Below, in pieces: positions 1 to 7,804 of a DNA stretch of 41,980 nucleotides. The position numbers were made by a program, and so were the translations under genes. Numbering within the stretch: position 1 is the stretch's first letter; each line of letters begins with the position of its first letter. The notes beneath the pieces are model-generated. The model was not told the DNA's origin and searched no databases. It worked only from the letters and a program-made list of their open reading frames with translations. The stretch spans positions 1 through 41,980 of the forward strand of contig CAJWBQ010000036.1 in assembly GCA_913020115.1 (NCBI GenBank), given 5' to 3'. Source of the stretch: an uncultured Cellvibrionales bacterium (GTDB taxonomy: Bacteria; Pseudomonadota; Gammaproteobacteria; Pseudomonadales; Cellvibrionaceae).

Positions 1-11
1 TGGATTTTCTA

Positions 12-162
12 ATATATTAGGACTTCAATTTACTCGATTTTTAGATAATGATATGCCCCCGCGTCAGCGTAACATCTAAAAACCGGACCATATTCGCCCC
101 GTCCTGAATTTTCAACATATACCGATAGGGCGGTTCAATAAGCGTTAAACCTAAGGAGAGTC
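12..162 (+). repeat. leader-type dispersed repeat, copy A (upstream of DinB gene)
   Basis: No gene is visible in the first 162 bases. The stretch from AATATATTAG at about 12 resembles 12262-12392: both contain an AATATATTAG word, then CTTCAATTTACTCG, then a GCGTC word. Both end with an AGGGCG...CAAT.AGCGTTAA.CC block just before a start codon. A third, partial copy of the terminal block lies at about 7757-7783 before the GFA gene. The copies sit directly 5' of unrelated genes, so this looks like a mobile leader or promoter-bearing repeat. It does not fold like an attC site, because no matching 5' arm was found. Confidence 0.5.
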
Positions 163-696
163 ATGTCTTTTAAATTAAGTTTTGAGCGCTTGGCTTTATA
201 CAGCCAATGGATGAATGCAGGTATTTATGAGGCCACAGAAAAGCTCAGTGTCGATGAGCAAAATAAAGATCGTGGAGCCTTTTTTGGTTCAATTATTGGA
301 ATTTTGAATCATCTTGTGGTCGGAGACACCTTTTGGTTTAAGCGGTTCGCTGAGCACCAAGCCAGTTTTGAATCCCTTGAGTATTTTCGGAGCATGGCTA
401 AACCAAATTCTCTCGGCGCTATAGTGCATGCTGACTTAATGACTCTTAGAGAAAAAAGAGAGAGAATGGACGAGAATATAATTCTCTTTACCTCTGAACT
501 TACAGATGATGTCATCTCTAGTTCGCTGAGCTATAAAAATTCCACAGGAGAGGAGTTTAACAAGAATTTTGGTCACTTATTGCAACATGTTTTTAATCAC
601 CAGACTCATCATAGAGGGCAAGTATCAACGTTACTCTATCAGGCGGGGGTAGATATTGGTGTTACAGACATGCTGGCAGGAATCCCCAATGACTAA
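163..696 (+). CDS. DinB/DfsB-family putative metal-dependent protein
   Basis: This is a 177-residue cytosolic protein of the DinB four-helix-bundle family. The family's metal-binding His triad is visible: His50 in the ILNHLVVGD helix, and His146 and His150 in the NHQTHHRGQ motif. Family members range from thiol-S-transferases to proteins of unknown activity, so the reaction here is not known. The length is normal. The start is set by a clear AAGGAG Shine-Dalgarno at 153-158. The gene stands alone: the next gene begins about 90 bases later and is unrelated. It sits just after leader repeat A, which suggests acquisition as a single gene. Family call is secure, function is not. Confidence 0.85.
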   Translation: MSFKLSFERLALYSQWMNAGIYEATEKLSVDEQNKDRGAFFGSIIGILNHLVVGDTFWFKRFAEHQASFESLEYFRSMAKPNSLGAIVHADLMTLREKRERMDENIILFTSELTDDVISSSLSYKNSTGEEFNKNFGHLLQHVFNHQTHHRGQVSTLLYQAGVDIGVTDMLAGIPND

Positions 697-788
697 AGGT
701 ACAACAATCACGGCAATGGCGACGCGAGAAAACGCACGCATCTGTAGCGTTATCCGATAATCGAAAGATAAATACTTCAGGCTGCACA

Positions 789-1253
789 ATGAACGAAAAA
801 CATCAATCTACAAGCGCGCAAGCGATAACGACTAAAAAACTCTTCAGTCGCCAGACTGTCGTTGCTATCGACATTGCCGCCACGCCTGAGACAATATGGA
901 GGCTGTTGACTGCTGCGGACAGTTTCAAATCGTGGAACAGCACAATCGTCGATCTGACAGGTAAGATCGCACTCGGAGAGAGAATCAAGCTTCGTTCCAC
1001 GCTCGCACCAGAACGAACATTTAAACTCTGGGTCAAGGAATTCGAACCTCACAAGCGTCTCTCGTGGGGCGATACGATGGGAACTCGCATATATACCTTG
1101 GTTCCGAACTCGCAGAGTGGAACTCGCTTCACGATGTCTGAGAAAATCGGCGGGCCGATATTTCCGTTCTTCGCAAGAATGATCCCGCCGTTTGATGAAT
1201 CCTTTAACCAGTTCGCAGTCGACCTGAAGTCGGCGGCCGAGGAGAACGCCTAA
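789..1253 (+). CDS. SRPBCC (START/Bet v1-like) domain protein
   Basis: This 154-residue protein has the SRPBCC/polyketide-cyclase pattern. An N-terminal strand leads into ATPETIWRLLTAADSFKSWN, then a central LSWGDTMGTRIYTLVPN strand pair, and a C-terminal amphipathic helix from about residue 125. The fold binds hydrophobic ligands, and many members are annotated only as polyketide cyclase/dehydrase-like or Aha1-like. No ligand can be inferred. Its codon use is visibly more GC-rich than DinB before it and DoxX after it, consistent with a separate origin. The Shine-Dalgarno before the ATG is weak. A long antisense reading frame covers the same bases and is treated as a shadow. Confidence 0.75.
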   Translation: MNEKHQSTSAQAITTKKLFSRQTVVAIDIAATPETIWRLLTAADSFKSWNSTIVDLTGKIALGERIKLRSTLAPERTFKLWVKEFEPHKRLSWGDTMGTRIYTLVPNSQSGTRFTMSEKIGGPIFPFFARMIPPFDESFNQFAVDLKSAAEENA

Positions 1254-1647
1254 TTTCAAATTAGCGCATAAAGATCGGCACGAAAGAGAAGCCGCCGGGG
1301 TGCTGTCTAGATAACTGAATTATGGCCATAACTGAACTGCCTAGTCGATCTTAAGTCATTGATCTTTCGTTGTAGGGCGTACTTTTTCCACCAGCTAAAA
1401 GCCATAGTTACGTTAACTTGAGAGAAGCAGAAAAACCTTCTATAGCGGACTTTGTAGTCAAAATTCACATAATGTCTCCGAGATCTGCGACGCCAACTTC
1501 TATAGCTATAGGGATGAAGTCCCGTGGCAAGTGCATATCTTGTTGATTATCTACAGCATCTTCATTGCTTGCGTGAAATCAAAATAAATTTGCCCAGATA
1601 AGGCTTGTAAAAAATAATACATATCATATTATAAGGAATTAACTATT
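1254..1647. other. gene-free spacer with degenerate repeat words
   Basis: No coding sequence is supported here. The words CATTGATCTTTCGTTGTAGG near 1358 and TATAGCGGACTTTG near 1441 resemble words in the promoter-bearing repeat at 30044-30250, where they occur in the opposite order. If related, this is a rearranged and decayed copy. The last 30 bases carry the ribosome-binding site of the DoxX gene. Confidence 0.35.
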
Positions 1648-2100
1648 TTGCTGGAATTACTCATGGATAAACTATTCAACATGCTCGAAACGCCTAGCTT
1701 ACTGCTAGGTCGCGCGCTTTTAGGTATTTACTTTATTTTGCCAGGGATGCAAAAAATTTCGAAATACGAAATGATGACTCAATACATGGATAAACATGAG
1801 GTCCCGTTTATTGAAGTGTTGTTACCTTTAACTATTTTGCTACAGGTAATGCTTGGCATTTTTATTATTGTTGGATTTAAAGCTAATTACGCGGCTTTTT
1901 TACTAGCAGGACTAACCTTTGTAATCAGCATTTTCATGCATAATTTTTGGAATTTGCCAGAGGGCGGAGATATTCCACATGAAACCCAAAACTTTTTCAA
2001 AAACATGGGGATAATGGCGGGTTTACTGGTGCTATCCTCAAGGGGAAGTGCTCAGTTTAGCATAGATTCTTGGCTGCAAAAACGTAAAGTAACGGCCTAG
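1648..2100 (+). CDS. DoxX family membrane protein
   Basis: This 150-residue inner-membrane protein of the DoxX family has about four transmembrane helices: roughly residues 18-34, 58-77, 82-100 and 120-136. The first carries the typical GRALLGIYFILPGMQKI pattern. DoxX-like proteins have been linked to quinone or thiosulfate oxidation and to redox defence, but most have no assigned role and none is claimed here. The start is a TTG at 1648 with an AAGGA ribosome-binding site at about 1634-1638. An ATG at 1663 is the alternative. Flanks hold repeats and an IS remnant rather than functional partners. Confidence 0.8.
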   Translation: MLELLMDKLFNMLETPSLLLGRALLGIYFILPGMQKISKYEMMTQYMDKHEVPFIEVLLPLTILLQVMLGIFIIVGFKANYAAFLLAGLTFVISIFMHNFWNLPEGGDIPHETQNFFKNMGIMAGLLVLSSRGSAQFSIDSWLQKRKVTA

Positions 2101-2127
2101 ATTAACAGTTGTTATGTAGAGACCTAA

Positions 2128-2161
2128 TAGTTTTCAAACTTCACTGGCGGTTTGAAAACTA
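2128..2161 (+). terminator. 12-bp perfect inverted repeat, possible terminator of the DoxX gene
   Basis: TAGTTTTCAAAC at 2128-2139 and GTTTGAAAACTA at 2150-2161 form a perfect 12-bp stem with a 10-base loop, starting 28 bases after the DoxX stop. The stem is AT-rich and there is no long T-run after it, so terminator activity is plausible but not certain. Confidence 0.45.
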
Positions 2162-2376
2162 CTAGTTATTGCCAATAAGACTTCATTAACACACTTTGAT
2201 TACATGCAATACGATCAAGGTACGTTGGCGGTAGTTGCTGCTGCTATTGAACTTGATGGTCGACATCCCTCCTGCTGACAAGCTTGATGGGAATACTTAC
2301 GCTGCTGCTTCCTTTCTAGCCCGTGGTTTCGAAAATATTGTTACTTAATTCATATAGAAGTGTGGCTATGCTGTTT

Positions 2377-2451
2377 TACCGAATAGCCTCGCTCAGAGGT
2401 CTGTTTGACCGCTTCTTGTTTGAACTCGTCCGTGTATTGCTTTCCCTTCAT
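2377..2451 (-). pseudogene. remnant of IS3-family transposase OrfA (N-terminal 25 codons)
   Basis: Reading the minus strand from an ATG at 2451 gives a peptide beginning MKGKQYTDEFKQEAVKQ and reaching ERGYSV. That is the characteristic N-terminus of IS3-family OrfA transposases, just before the helix-turn-helix. An AGAGGT ribosome-binding site lies just upstream. Similarity stops at about 2377, where the frame runs into unrelated sequence and soon a stop. OrfB and the far IS end are missing. The IS end on the receptor side is probably between 2460 and 2510 but could not be fixed. It marks past insertion and deletion in the 2101-2615 spacer, which otherwise contains no gene. Confidence 0.7.
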
Positions 2452-2615
2452 AAATACCTCTCATAGAGTTAGGTTTTAACGCTATTCAGTGTCTAGTAAA
2501 GCCTGAAAACTCCACTTTGCCTGCGGGATCTCATTGCTTGTCTATACTTCATCGGACATTCAATAAAAATCGGTGTTCAATACCTTACCGGAAGCGACTC
2601 AGACTGAGAACTATT

Positions 2616-4928
2616 ATGAAAAAAAACCTCTGCCCTCTATTGATTCTACCTTGTATTTCAACGGTAATGGCCGACTCCTTGATGCTTGAAGAGATCGTTG
2701 TCACCGCACAGAAACGCGAGCAACCGGCCAATGAGGTGGCCATTGCCATTACCACCTACAGTGGCGCTCAAATGGAGGCGCTGGGGCTGGAGAACAGCAC
2801 AGATATGATTGCCTTTACTCCGGGAGTCTCATTAGCAGGGGACATTGGCGGGCAGCGCGCCATCTTCAATATTCGGGGCATCGTACAGAATGATTATGGC
2901 GACCTAGCAGAAGCACCCGTCGCGGTGTATGTGGATGGGGGCTATCTAGCCAGTACCCAGGCTCAAACGTTCGGCCTTTACGATATTGACCGTGTGGAGA
3001 TATTAAAAGGTCCTCAGGGCACCTTGTTTGGTCGCAATGCCACTGGCGGTCTAGTGAATACCATCACTAACAAACCAACAGAGGAAGCTGAAGGCTATCT
3101 GGAGGCTACGGTAGCAACCTTCGACCAAATTCGTTTTGAAGGTGCCATGGGCGGCTCGTTGGCCGACGGCGTGAGGGGGCGTTTTTCTTTTCTCTACAAT
3201 CAGCAGGGCGAAATTCTGGAAAACGTCTACGACGGTACCGACCCCGCGGGCATCTCAGGTACTGTGGGAGGCGGTGATGACGGCTATAATGATGATACCT
3301 TGTCTGCCCGGGTTCAACTCGAGTGGGATGTGGGCAGTGAAGGCCGCATTCTGCTAAGCGCCAACTGGGCAGACACCACCAAAAGCGAAGGTCCTTATCA
3401 GCATCGAGCAAGTACCGAGATTCATGACGCCTCCGGCAATGTAATTGATGTGATTTTCGCGGAAAATGACCCCAATAACTGTGACATCATTTTGGCGGCG
3501 GGAGGCTGTGCCGACGGCGGTTTTGACGGCGACGATCTTGTTACTCGTCCCACCCCCGGTGGTGATATGAACGGTAACAATGATCCGGATGGCAGCGGTA
3601 ATAAGGTTAACAAAGATTTTGCTTTTGATGACCAGAACCAAATTGAATCCGAGGGATTGTCGCTGGAATTTCAATACGATCTCGGTTGGTCAACGTTGTA
3701 CGCACTGAGCGATTACAAGAACTTTACCCGTTTGGTGGGGCTCGATTCAGACCAGAGTGCCACTCCCGTGTATGTGTTCCAGTCAGACGGCGATATTGAA
3801 CAGTTGAGCCAAGAGATTCGTTTTAACGGTTCAAGTGACTCGGTGAAATGGGTGGCAGGGCTTTATTATCTCGGCATCGAAACCGATTGGATTCAGGGTT
3901 TGGCGGCTCCTTCCACGTCAGTTGTAACGGGAGATGCGGGCCTGGAATTTAATACTATTACCAATACCGACACAGATTCCTATTCGGTTTTTGGCCAGAT
4001 AGACATTTCACTTAGCGAACGCTTAGTATTGGTGGGTGGCGTTCGGTTTATACAGGAGGACAAAGCTTTTGAAGGCATTGTAACAGGCTTTGTTAACAGC
4101 GATGATCGAGAAGTAGAGCTTTCGACCCCCTTGTTTGATATCACCAGTGCCAGTCTGACCAATGACCAGGATTTGTGGTCAGGCAAGCTGCAGTTAGAAT
4201 TTACCAGTGATGATGACAGCCTTTATTACATTGGTATTAATCGCGGAGTCAAAGCCGGCAGCTTTAATGCGCCCTTATTCTGTTGTTTTTCGACCTACGA
4301 CCCAGAGGAACTACTGTCCTATGAGGGGGGAGCCAAATTAACCCTGATGGATGGCTCAGCTCAGCTCAATGCGTCCGTTTATTATTATGATTATGAGGGT
4401 TATCAGTCTTTTTCTTGGGTGAACAATTCAGGTGTTGTCACCAATGAAGATGCGACTTACGTGGGGGGCGAGGTTGAACTTGTCATGAGCCCCACTGACT
4501 CGATGGAAGTACTTTTGGGTGTTTCTTACTCAGATGCAACGGTTGAAGATTTGGAAGTTGCGGCGGGAATTTTTAAAGACACTACCCCACCATTTACCCC
4601 GGATGTTCAAGTGTCGGGAATGGTTCGGTACAGCTGGAACGCACTGGGTGGCAATTTGTCGGCAATGGCGAGTGCCTCTTATCAGTCCGAAGTGTTCCAC
4701 AATGCTCGAAATTATACCGCTCATGAGTTTGATGCCTATACCGTTTTTGATCTGCGCTTAATCTGGGAGGATGAGAAGGAGGAGTGGACCGTGATCGGGT
4801 TTGCAGACAATGTGGCTGATGATGATCACGAAGCTATTGGTTTTGATCTATCAGGTTTTTATGGTGCGACTCAGGTGTCCTACGCCAAACCGCGCACGGT
4901 GGGTTTAACCGTGCGACGAAACTTTTAA
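2616..4928 (+). CDS. TonB-dependent outer-membrane receptor
   Basis: This is a 770-residue TonB-dependent receptor. The ATG at 2616 gives a clean signal peptide, MKKNLCPLLILPCISTVMA. A longer in-frame start at 2517 would add 33 residues that spoil it. After cleavage comes a TonB-box-like LEEIVVTAQKREQ. The plug domain follows at about residues 45-165, with RAIFNIRGI, VDGGYLASTQAQ, RVEILKGPQGTLFGRNATGG and VNTITNKP. The rest is a beta-barrel ending in a terminal Phe. An acidic Asp/Gly/Asn-rich loop lies at about residues 285-335. The substrate is not deducible, and no iron-type Fur box is obvious upstream. Sequences of this type are often carbohydrate or aromatic-compound receptors in marine gammaproteobacteria. 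It is not in an operon. Confidence 0.93.
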   Translation: MKKNLCPLLILPCISTVMADSLMLEEIVVTAQKREQPANEVAIAITTYSGAQMEALGLENSTDMIAFTPGVSLAGDIGGQRAIFNIRGIVQNDYGDLAEAPVAVYVDGGYLASTQAQTFGLYDIDRVEILKGPQGTLFGRNATGGLVNTITNKPTEEAEGYLEATVATFDQIRFEGAMGGSLADGVRGRFSFLYNQQGEILENVYDGTDPAGISGTVGGGDDGYNDDTLSARVQLEWDVGSEGRILLSANWADTTKSEGPYQHRASTEIHDASGNVIDVIFAENDPNNCDIILAAGGCADGGFDGDDLVTRPTPGGDMNGNNDPDGSGNKVNKDFAFDDQNQIESEGLSLEFQYDLGWSTLYALSDYKNFTRLVGLDSDQSATPVYVFQSDGDIEQLSQEIRFNGSSDSVKWVAGLYYLGIETDWIQGLAAPSTSVVTGDAGLEFNTITNTDTDSYSVFGQIDISLSERLVLVGGVRFIQEDKAFEGIVTGFVNSDDREVELSTPLFDITSASLTNDQDLWSGKLQLEFTSDDDSLYYIGINRGVKAGSFNAPLFCCFSTYDPEELLSYEGGAKLTLMDGSAQLNASVYYYDYEGYQSFSWVNNSGVVTNEDATYVGGEVELVMSPTDSMEVLLGVSYSDATVEDLEVAAGIFKDTTPPFTPDVQVSGMVRYSWNALGGNLSAMASASYQSEVFHNARNYTAHEFDAYTVFDLRLIWEDEKEEWTVIGFADNVADDDHEAIGFDLSGFYGATQVSYAKPRTVGLTVRRNF

Positions 4929-4943
4929 TCTTTTAATAAGATT

Positions 4944-4960
4944 GGGGTCAGAGTAAAAAC
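4944..4960 (+). repeat. GGGGTCAGAGTAAAAAC dispersed motif
   Basis: This motif starts 16 bases after the TonB-receptor stop. Near-identical copies are at 5466-5481 (one mismatch), 6294-6309 and 37829-37844. It is one arm of the GGGGTCAGA/TCTGACCCC palindromic repeat family seen complete at 37881 and 38927. Such motifs recall the REP-like sequences associated with RAYT (Y1 transposase) genes, but no RAYT gene is in the window. Confidence 0.6.
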
Positions 4961-4998
4961 TCATTTGTTGCTTCATTGACGTTGCCCGTTTCTGACTC

Positions 4999-5076
4999 AT
5001 GGCGACTATTGAAGTGATTTGGGGTGCTGTAGAAGATGAATGTCATAAACGTGAGGAATGGCGGGGAAAGCGATGA
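4999..5076 (+). CDS. possible 25-residue leader ORF overlapping phhB
   Basis: An ATG at 4999 opens a 25-codon frame (MATIEVIWGAVEDECHK...) whose TGA overlaps the ATG of phhB in an ATGA arrangement. This is the signature of translational coupling. No clear Shine-Dalgarno precedes it and the peptide is not recognised. It could be a leader peptide, a decayed gene end, or chance. Confidence 0.25.
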   Translation: MATIEVIWGAVEDECHKREEWRGKR

Positions 5077-5411
5077 CAGAACTATCAACTAGAGAATGTG
5101 AAGCCTGTAGGCAGGGCGCGCCGCAAGTTAGTTCAGCAGAGTGCCAGAAGCTACTGAAGCAGATTCCTGGTTGGCAACTGACTGAGATTGCAGGCATTAT
5201 TAAACTACGCAAGCAATATAGCTTTGCCGACTTTGCAGAAGCTTTAGCGTTTACCAATCGGGTGGGCGAAATCGCGGCGGAGGCTGACCACCACCCAGAG
5301 CTGCTTACTGAGTGGGGTAAGGTAAGGGTTTGCTGGTGGACTCATACTGTTCAAGGCCTGCACCTTAATGACTTTATCCTTGCCGCACAAACGGATCAGC
5401 TGAGTGTCTAG
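5073..5411 (+). CDS. phhB: pterin-4a-carbinolamine dehydratase
   Basis: This 112-residue protein dehydrates 4a-hydroxytetrahydrobiopterin, recycling the pterin cofactor of aromatic amino acid hydroxylases such as PhhA. The catalytic signature is present: His73-His74-Pro75 in AEADHHPELL, and His91 in the VCWWTHTVQGLHLNDF segment that aligns with the family's V.L.TH...GLT..D block. The preceding amphipathic helix FADFAEALAFTNRVGEIA is also typical. The ATG at 5073 has GGGGA at about 5063-5067 and overlaps a small upstream frame; an ATG at 5058 is an alternative. No phenylalanine hydroxylase gene is next to it, so the partner enzyme must lie elsewhere, or the gene is an isolated copy. Confidence 0.9.
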   Translation: MTELSTRECEACRQGAPQVSSAECQKLLKQIPGWQLTEIAGIIKLRKQYSFADFAEALAFTNRVGEIAAEADHHPELLTEWGKVRVCWWTHTVQGLHLNDFILAAQTDQLSV

Positions 5412-5782
5412 CATTAGTATCATCACTGTGTCGTATAATCTTCGTTAATAGTGATAGTAGTAATAGGGTCGGAGTAAAAACCGTAACCAGAATTTTCTTG
5501 CTAAAAACTCAAAATTGGCTTTCACGGGGATAGACCAAGCCTTCGCAGATATTGCATCCTTGTCCAAACTGCTGCTGAATAGTAGATCTTTCGCACATAA
5601 CCTTCCAAGCAGTTCTTAATTCAGCCGTCCTAGTTTTGTTGAGTCGAAAGTAGCGACATTAGCTATTGATTTTCGTGGTGTAGGATTTATGATCTAGGAA
5701 TAAGCCTTATATTTGCCAATAACGCAGCTTCGCAGCAATGCAAGTGATTAACTTTTAGATGTAGAACATGCTGGAATCCTAT
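5412..5782. repeat. spacer with promoter-bearing dispersed repeat, second copy
   Basis: No gene is seen. The stretch 5575-5700 matches 30048-30175. An ATAGTAGATCTTTCGCACATAA word at 5580 corresponds to ATAGCGGACCTTTCGTACATAA at about 30053. In both copies a TAGCTATTGATTTT word follows at the same distance of about 88 bases. A GGGTCGGAGTAAAAAC motif of the other repeat family is at 5466-5481. Confidence 0.55.
5666..5693 (+). promoter_or_regulatory. putative sigma70 promoter inside the repeat, ahead of the 5783 gene
   Basis: TTGATT at 5666-5671 and TATGAT at 5688-5693 are separated by 16 bases. The same pair with the same spacing occurs at 30140-30167. Conservation of the promoter words in two otherwise diverged repeat copies supports function. 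It would transcribe the GNAT-like gene about 90 bases downstream. Confidence 0.5.
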
Positions 5783-6274
5783 ATGACTCACAGTTTTATA
5801 CCCGCCGACTTTGATGTTCCCGAATCCATTACAGCCGATAATTTTTATTTAACTATTCTTGCTCCTGCGGTAGCTGAAATCGACTATGAAGCGGTTATGT
5901 CTAGTAGAGCTCGTTTGAGGTCAGTTTTTGGTGTAAATACTGAGTGGCCTAGAGATTCTATGACACTAGAAGACAATTTTAGTGATTTAATCAATCATGA
6001 AAGTGAATTTCAATCTCGGAAAGCATTTGCATATTCTGTTCTAACAAGATCAAAAAACAAATGTATAGGCTCTATTTATATTGATCCTAGTAAAGTTGGG
6101 GAATTTGATGTCGAAGTTTATCTTTGGGTGAGGGATGATAGTGTTCATCTAGACAATGAACTCTACGAATTCACCTCTCACTGGCTTCGTAGGTGTTGGC
6201 CATTTAGAAAAATTGCATTTCCAGGGAGAGATTTTTCATGGGGGGAATGGGACTCATTTGAAAATCGTGTGTAA
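5783..6274 (+). CDS. GNAT-like N-acetyltransferase family protein
   Basis: This 163-residue protein resembles a GNAT subfamily that starts with an FIPADFDVPE segment, continues with a YEAVMSSR.RLR.VFG block and a MTLEDNFSDLINHESEF block, then has a core strand FAYSVLTRSKNKCIGSIYI. It ends with a WLRRCWPFRKIAFPGR segment. Substrate is unknown. The classical acetyl-CoA pyrophosphate loop (Q/RxxGxG/A) is not obvious, so acetyltransferase activity is uncertain. The ATG at 5783 is chosen because GGA at 5773-5775 lies seven bases upstream; an ATG at 5768 lacks a Shine-Dalgarno. The gene is AT-rich like its neighbours to 7.6 kb and is preceded by a repeat-borne promoter. Confidence 0.6.
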   Translation: MTHSFIPADFDVPESITADNFYLTILAPAVAEIDYEAVMSSRARLRSVFGVNTEWPRDSMTLEDNFSDLINHESEFQSRKAFAYSVLTRSKNKCIGSIYIDPSKVGEFDVEVYLWVRDDSVHLDNELYEFTSHWLRRCWPFRKIAFPGRDFSWGEWDSFENRV

Positions 6275-6293
6275 TACCATTACCTGAATTATA

Positions 6294-6438
6294 GGGTCAG
6301 AGTAAAAACTATTCCTCTGGTCGGTTCACCTGCTCTCAAAAGATACTCGCGAATTCGCCAAATGGCTTGTTATTCATGGTGGGGTGTTAAAAAGTCACGT
6401 CCATCTATTAGTAAAGGCAAAAGGCAAGACTTGACCCC
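6294..6438. repeat. 145-bp element with GGGTCA/TGACCC inverted ends
   Basis: The segment begins GGGTCAGAGTAAAAAC at 6294 and ends CTTGACCCC at 6438, giving 6-bp inverted termini (GGGTCA at 6294-6299, TGACCC at 6432-6437). It lies wholly between genes and contains no gene of its own. The left end is identical to the motif at 4944 and 37829. It looks like a MITE- or REP-type non-autonomous element. Confidence 0.5.
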
Positions 6439-6454
6439 GGTTCCTGGTCGCTTG

Positions 6455-6570
6455 CGAGTGATTGAATTTTATTGGGTGGTGTATATTATAATGGGATTAC
6501 GGATTGTCCTAGCCAAGGAGGATGAGGCTCTGGTTCAATGCTCTCCAAACGTCACTCCGCAGTGTCTATT
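6455..6570 (+). promoter_or_regulatory. promoter-bearing repeat, third copy (3' half)
   Basis: Bases 6461-6565 align at roughly 65 percent by eye with 30139-30245. Shared words include TTGA.TTTT, ATGG...ACGGATT, CTAGC.AAGGA and ATGCTC. A -35-like TTGAAT at 6462-6467 and a -10-like TATAAT at 6487-6492 sit where TTGATT and TATGAT lie in the other copies. The spacer here is 19 bases, so promoter strength is uncertain. In both loci the repeat ends a few tens of bases before the start codon of a small unrelated gene. Confidence 0.5.
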
Positions 6571-6598
6571 TTTCGTTCTAACACCACAGAGGAGAATC

Positions 6599-7105
6599 AT
6601 GAAGCGTTTAATTAGTTTACTATCAATATCAATATTCATTTTATCTACATCAATCTCGGCAAGCGAAAATGATAAGGTCGATGCGTCTGAGATATTCTCA
6701 CAATTGAAGTCTCTGGTCGGAGTGTGGGAGAAAGAAGGGGCAACAGATTCAAATTTTGCGATTTCCTTTGAGCTTACTGCAAATGATACAACCTTGATCG
6801 AAATATGGAAATATAAAGGCAGGAAGCACTCGCTAACTTTATATCACCTGAATGGTAGGAGCCTAATGGCAACCCATTATTGCCCGCAAGGAAATCAACC
6901 GAGGCTAATTTTATCAAATGATGCCACTCTAAATAACATTTCGTTCAATTACTTTGATGCAACGAATTTGGAGAGCTTAGAAGATTCCCATCAGCATACT
7001 CTCGGCTTCGAATTATATGAATCTTCCGATCAAATACTTAGGAAAGAGACATATCTGAGTAAGTCAGGCGAAAAAGGGTCAGATTTGCTTCTGGTACGTA
7101 AATAA
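6599..7105 (+). CDS. secreted protein of unknown function
   Basis: This 168-residue protein has a clear Sec signal peptide (MKRLISLLSISIFILSTSISA, cleavage near residue 22). The mature part starts with a LKSLVGVWEKEG segment and contains a LTLYHLNGRSLMATHYCPQGNQPR block. I recognise this pattern from uncharacterised exported proteins with a lipocalin-like beta-sheet; no activity is known to me. The ATG at 6599 has a GAGGAG ribosome-binding site at about 6589-6594. An upstream in-frame start at 6362 would translate the repeat and is rejected. Two bases separate its stop region from the Shine-Dalgarno of the next GNAT gene, so the two are probably co-transcribed. Confidence 0.75.
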   Translation: MKRLISLLSISIFILSTSISASENDKVDASEIFSQLKSLVGVWEKEGATDSNFAISFELTANDTTLIEIWKYKGRKHSLTLYHLNGRSLMATHYCPQGNQPRLILSNDATLNNISFNYFDATNLESLEDSHQHTLGFELYESSDQILRKETYLSKSGEKGSDLLLVRK

Positions 7106-7117
7106 GGAGATTTGTCT

Positions 7118-7645
7118 TTGAATGTTGGGATTCGTCGATACAAAGAGTTGGACGCTGCTGAATTTCAAAAAGCAGTTTTGGAATCAGTGCCTCACGTTTC
7201 TAAGTGGCTGTCATGGTGTAGTGATACCTACAGCATTGATGATGCCAAGCTTTGGGCATCCTCGGCTACAGAAATGTGGGAAAATGGTACCGACTACCGT
7301 TTTGTGGTCGAGGATTTAGATACATCAACAATTCTTGGTTCAGTGGGTATCAACCAGGTTGTAGCGCAGCATAAGGTTGGTAACTTAGGTTATTGGGTGA
7401 GGTCCTCAGCTCTTAACAAAGGCGTTTGTACTCAGGCGGCTAAGCTAGCAGTCGAATTTGCATTTCGAGAACTGAGTTTTCAGCGTATTGAAATTCATGT
7501 GCTTACTGAAAATACGTCGAGTAAGGCCGTGGCTTCGAAACTTGGGGGTGTAAGCGAAGGTATATTTAGAAACAAGCTAATGCATAACGGAGTTTCTATG
7601 CCGGCAAATTGCTATTCGATAATTCCTTCTGACTATGGAATTTAG
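7118..7645 (+). CDS. GNAT acetyltransferase, RimJ/RimL type
   Basis: This 175-residue cytosolic protein belongs to the RimJ/RimL branch of GNAT acetyltransferases. The pattern includes an early RRYKELDAAEF segment, the core TILGSVGINQV strand, the acetyl-CoA site GYWVRSSALNKGVCTQAAKLAVEFAF and the motif-B region RIEIHVLTENTSSKAVASKLGGVSEG. The usual RGxGxxA loop reads NKGVCTQA. These enzymes acetylate ribosomal-protein N-termini, amino acids or small amines; the substrate here is unknown. The TTG at 7118 is favoured because AAGGAGA at 7104-7110 is then seven bases upstream. A TTG at 7112 would be only one base away. It probably forms an operon with the secreted-protein gene just upstream. Confidence 0.85.
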   Translation: MNVGIRRYKELDAAEFQKAVLESVPHVSKWLSWCSDTYSIDDAKLWASSATEMWENGTDYRFVVEDLDTSTILGSVGINQVVAQHKVGNLGYWVRSSALNKGVCTQAAKLAVEFAFRELSFQRIEIHVLTENTSSKAVASKLGGVSEGIFRNKLMHNGVSMPANCYSIIPSDYGI

Positions 7646-7756
7646 GCCATGGCAGCTCCGAGCGATTATGGCTGAATGCTTGGGAGATTCACTTGATTTG
7701 TCTCCACTGTATGATGTACATATACCAACCAATCCTAAGTAAACAGCATAAGCCGG

Positions 7757-7783
7757 CAGGGCAGTTCAATAAACCTATACCTC
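7757..7783 (+). repeat. partial leader repeat, copy C
   Basis: An AGGGCAGTTCAATAAACC block just upstream of the GFA gene resembles the terminal block of leader copy A (AGGGCGGTTCAATAAGCG at about 127) and copy B (AGGGCGTGCAATGAGCG at about 12353). Only this block is recognisable. Confidence 0.35.
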
Positions 7784-7804
7784 AAATCTAATTGCGAGCC
7801 TCAT

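Noticed and set aside
700..760. attC-like sequence after the DinB gene (ACAACAATCACGG ... GCGTTATCC)
   Set aside because: The cores do not fit RYYYAAC/GTTRRRY and the arms do not pair.
777..1259. 160-codon minus-strand frame antisense to the SRPBCC gene
   Set aside because: The plus-strand frame has a clear SRPBCC pattern; the antisense frame has no recognisable motif and is Arg/Cys-rich.
2517..2615. Upstream 33-codon extension of the first TonB receptor
   Set aside because: It lies before a clean signal peptide starting at 2616 and has no hydrophobic or receptor-like sequence.
6362..6598. 79-codon extension of the secreted-protein frame
   Set aside because: It translates repeat DNA, and the GAGGAG plus signal peptide at 6599 define the start.
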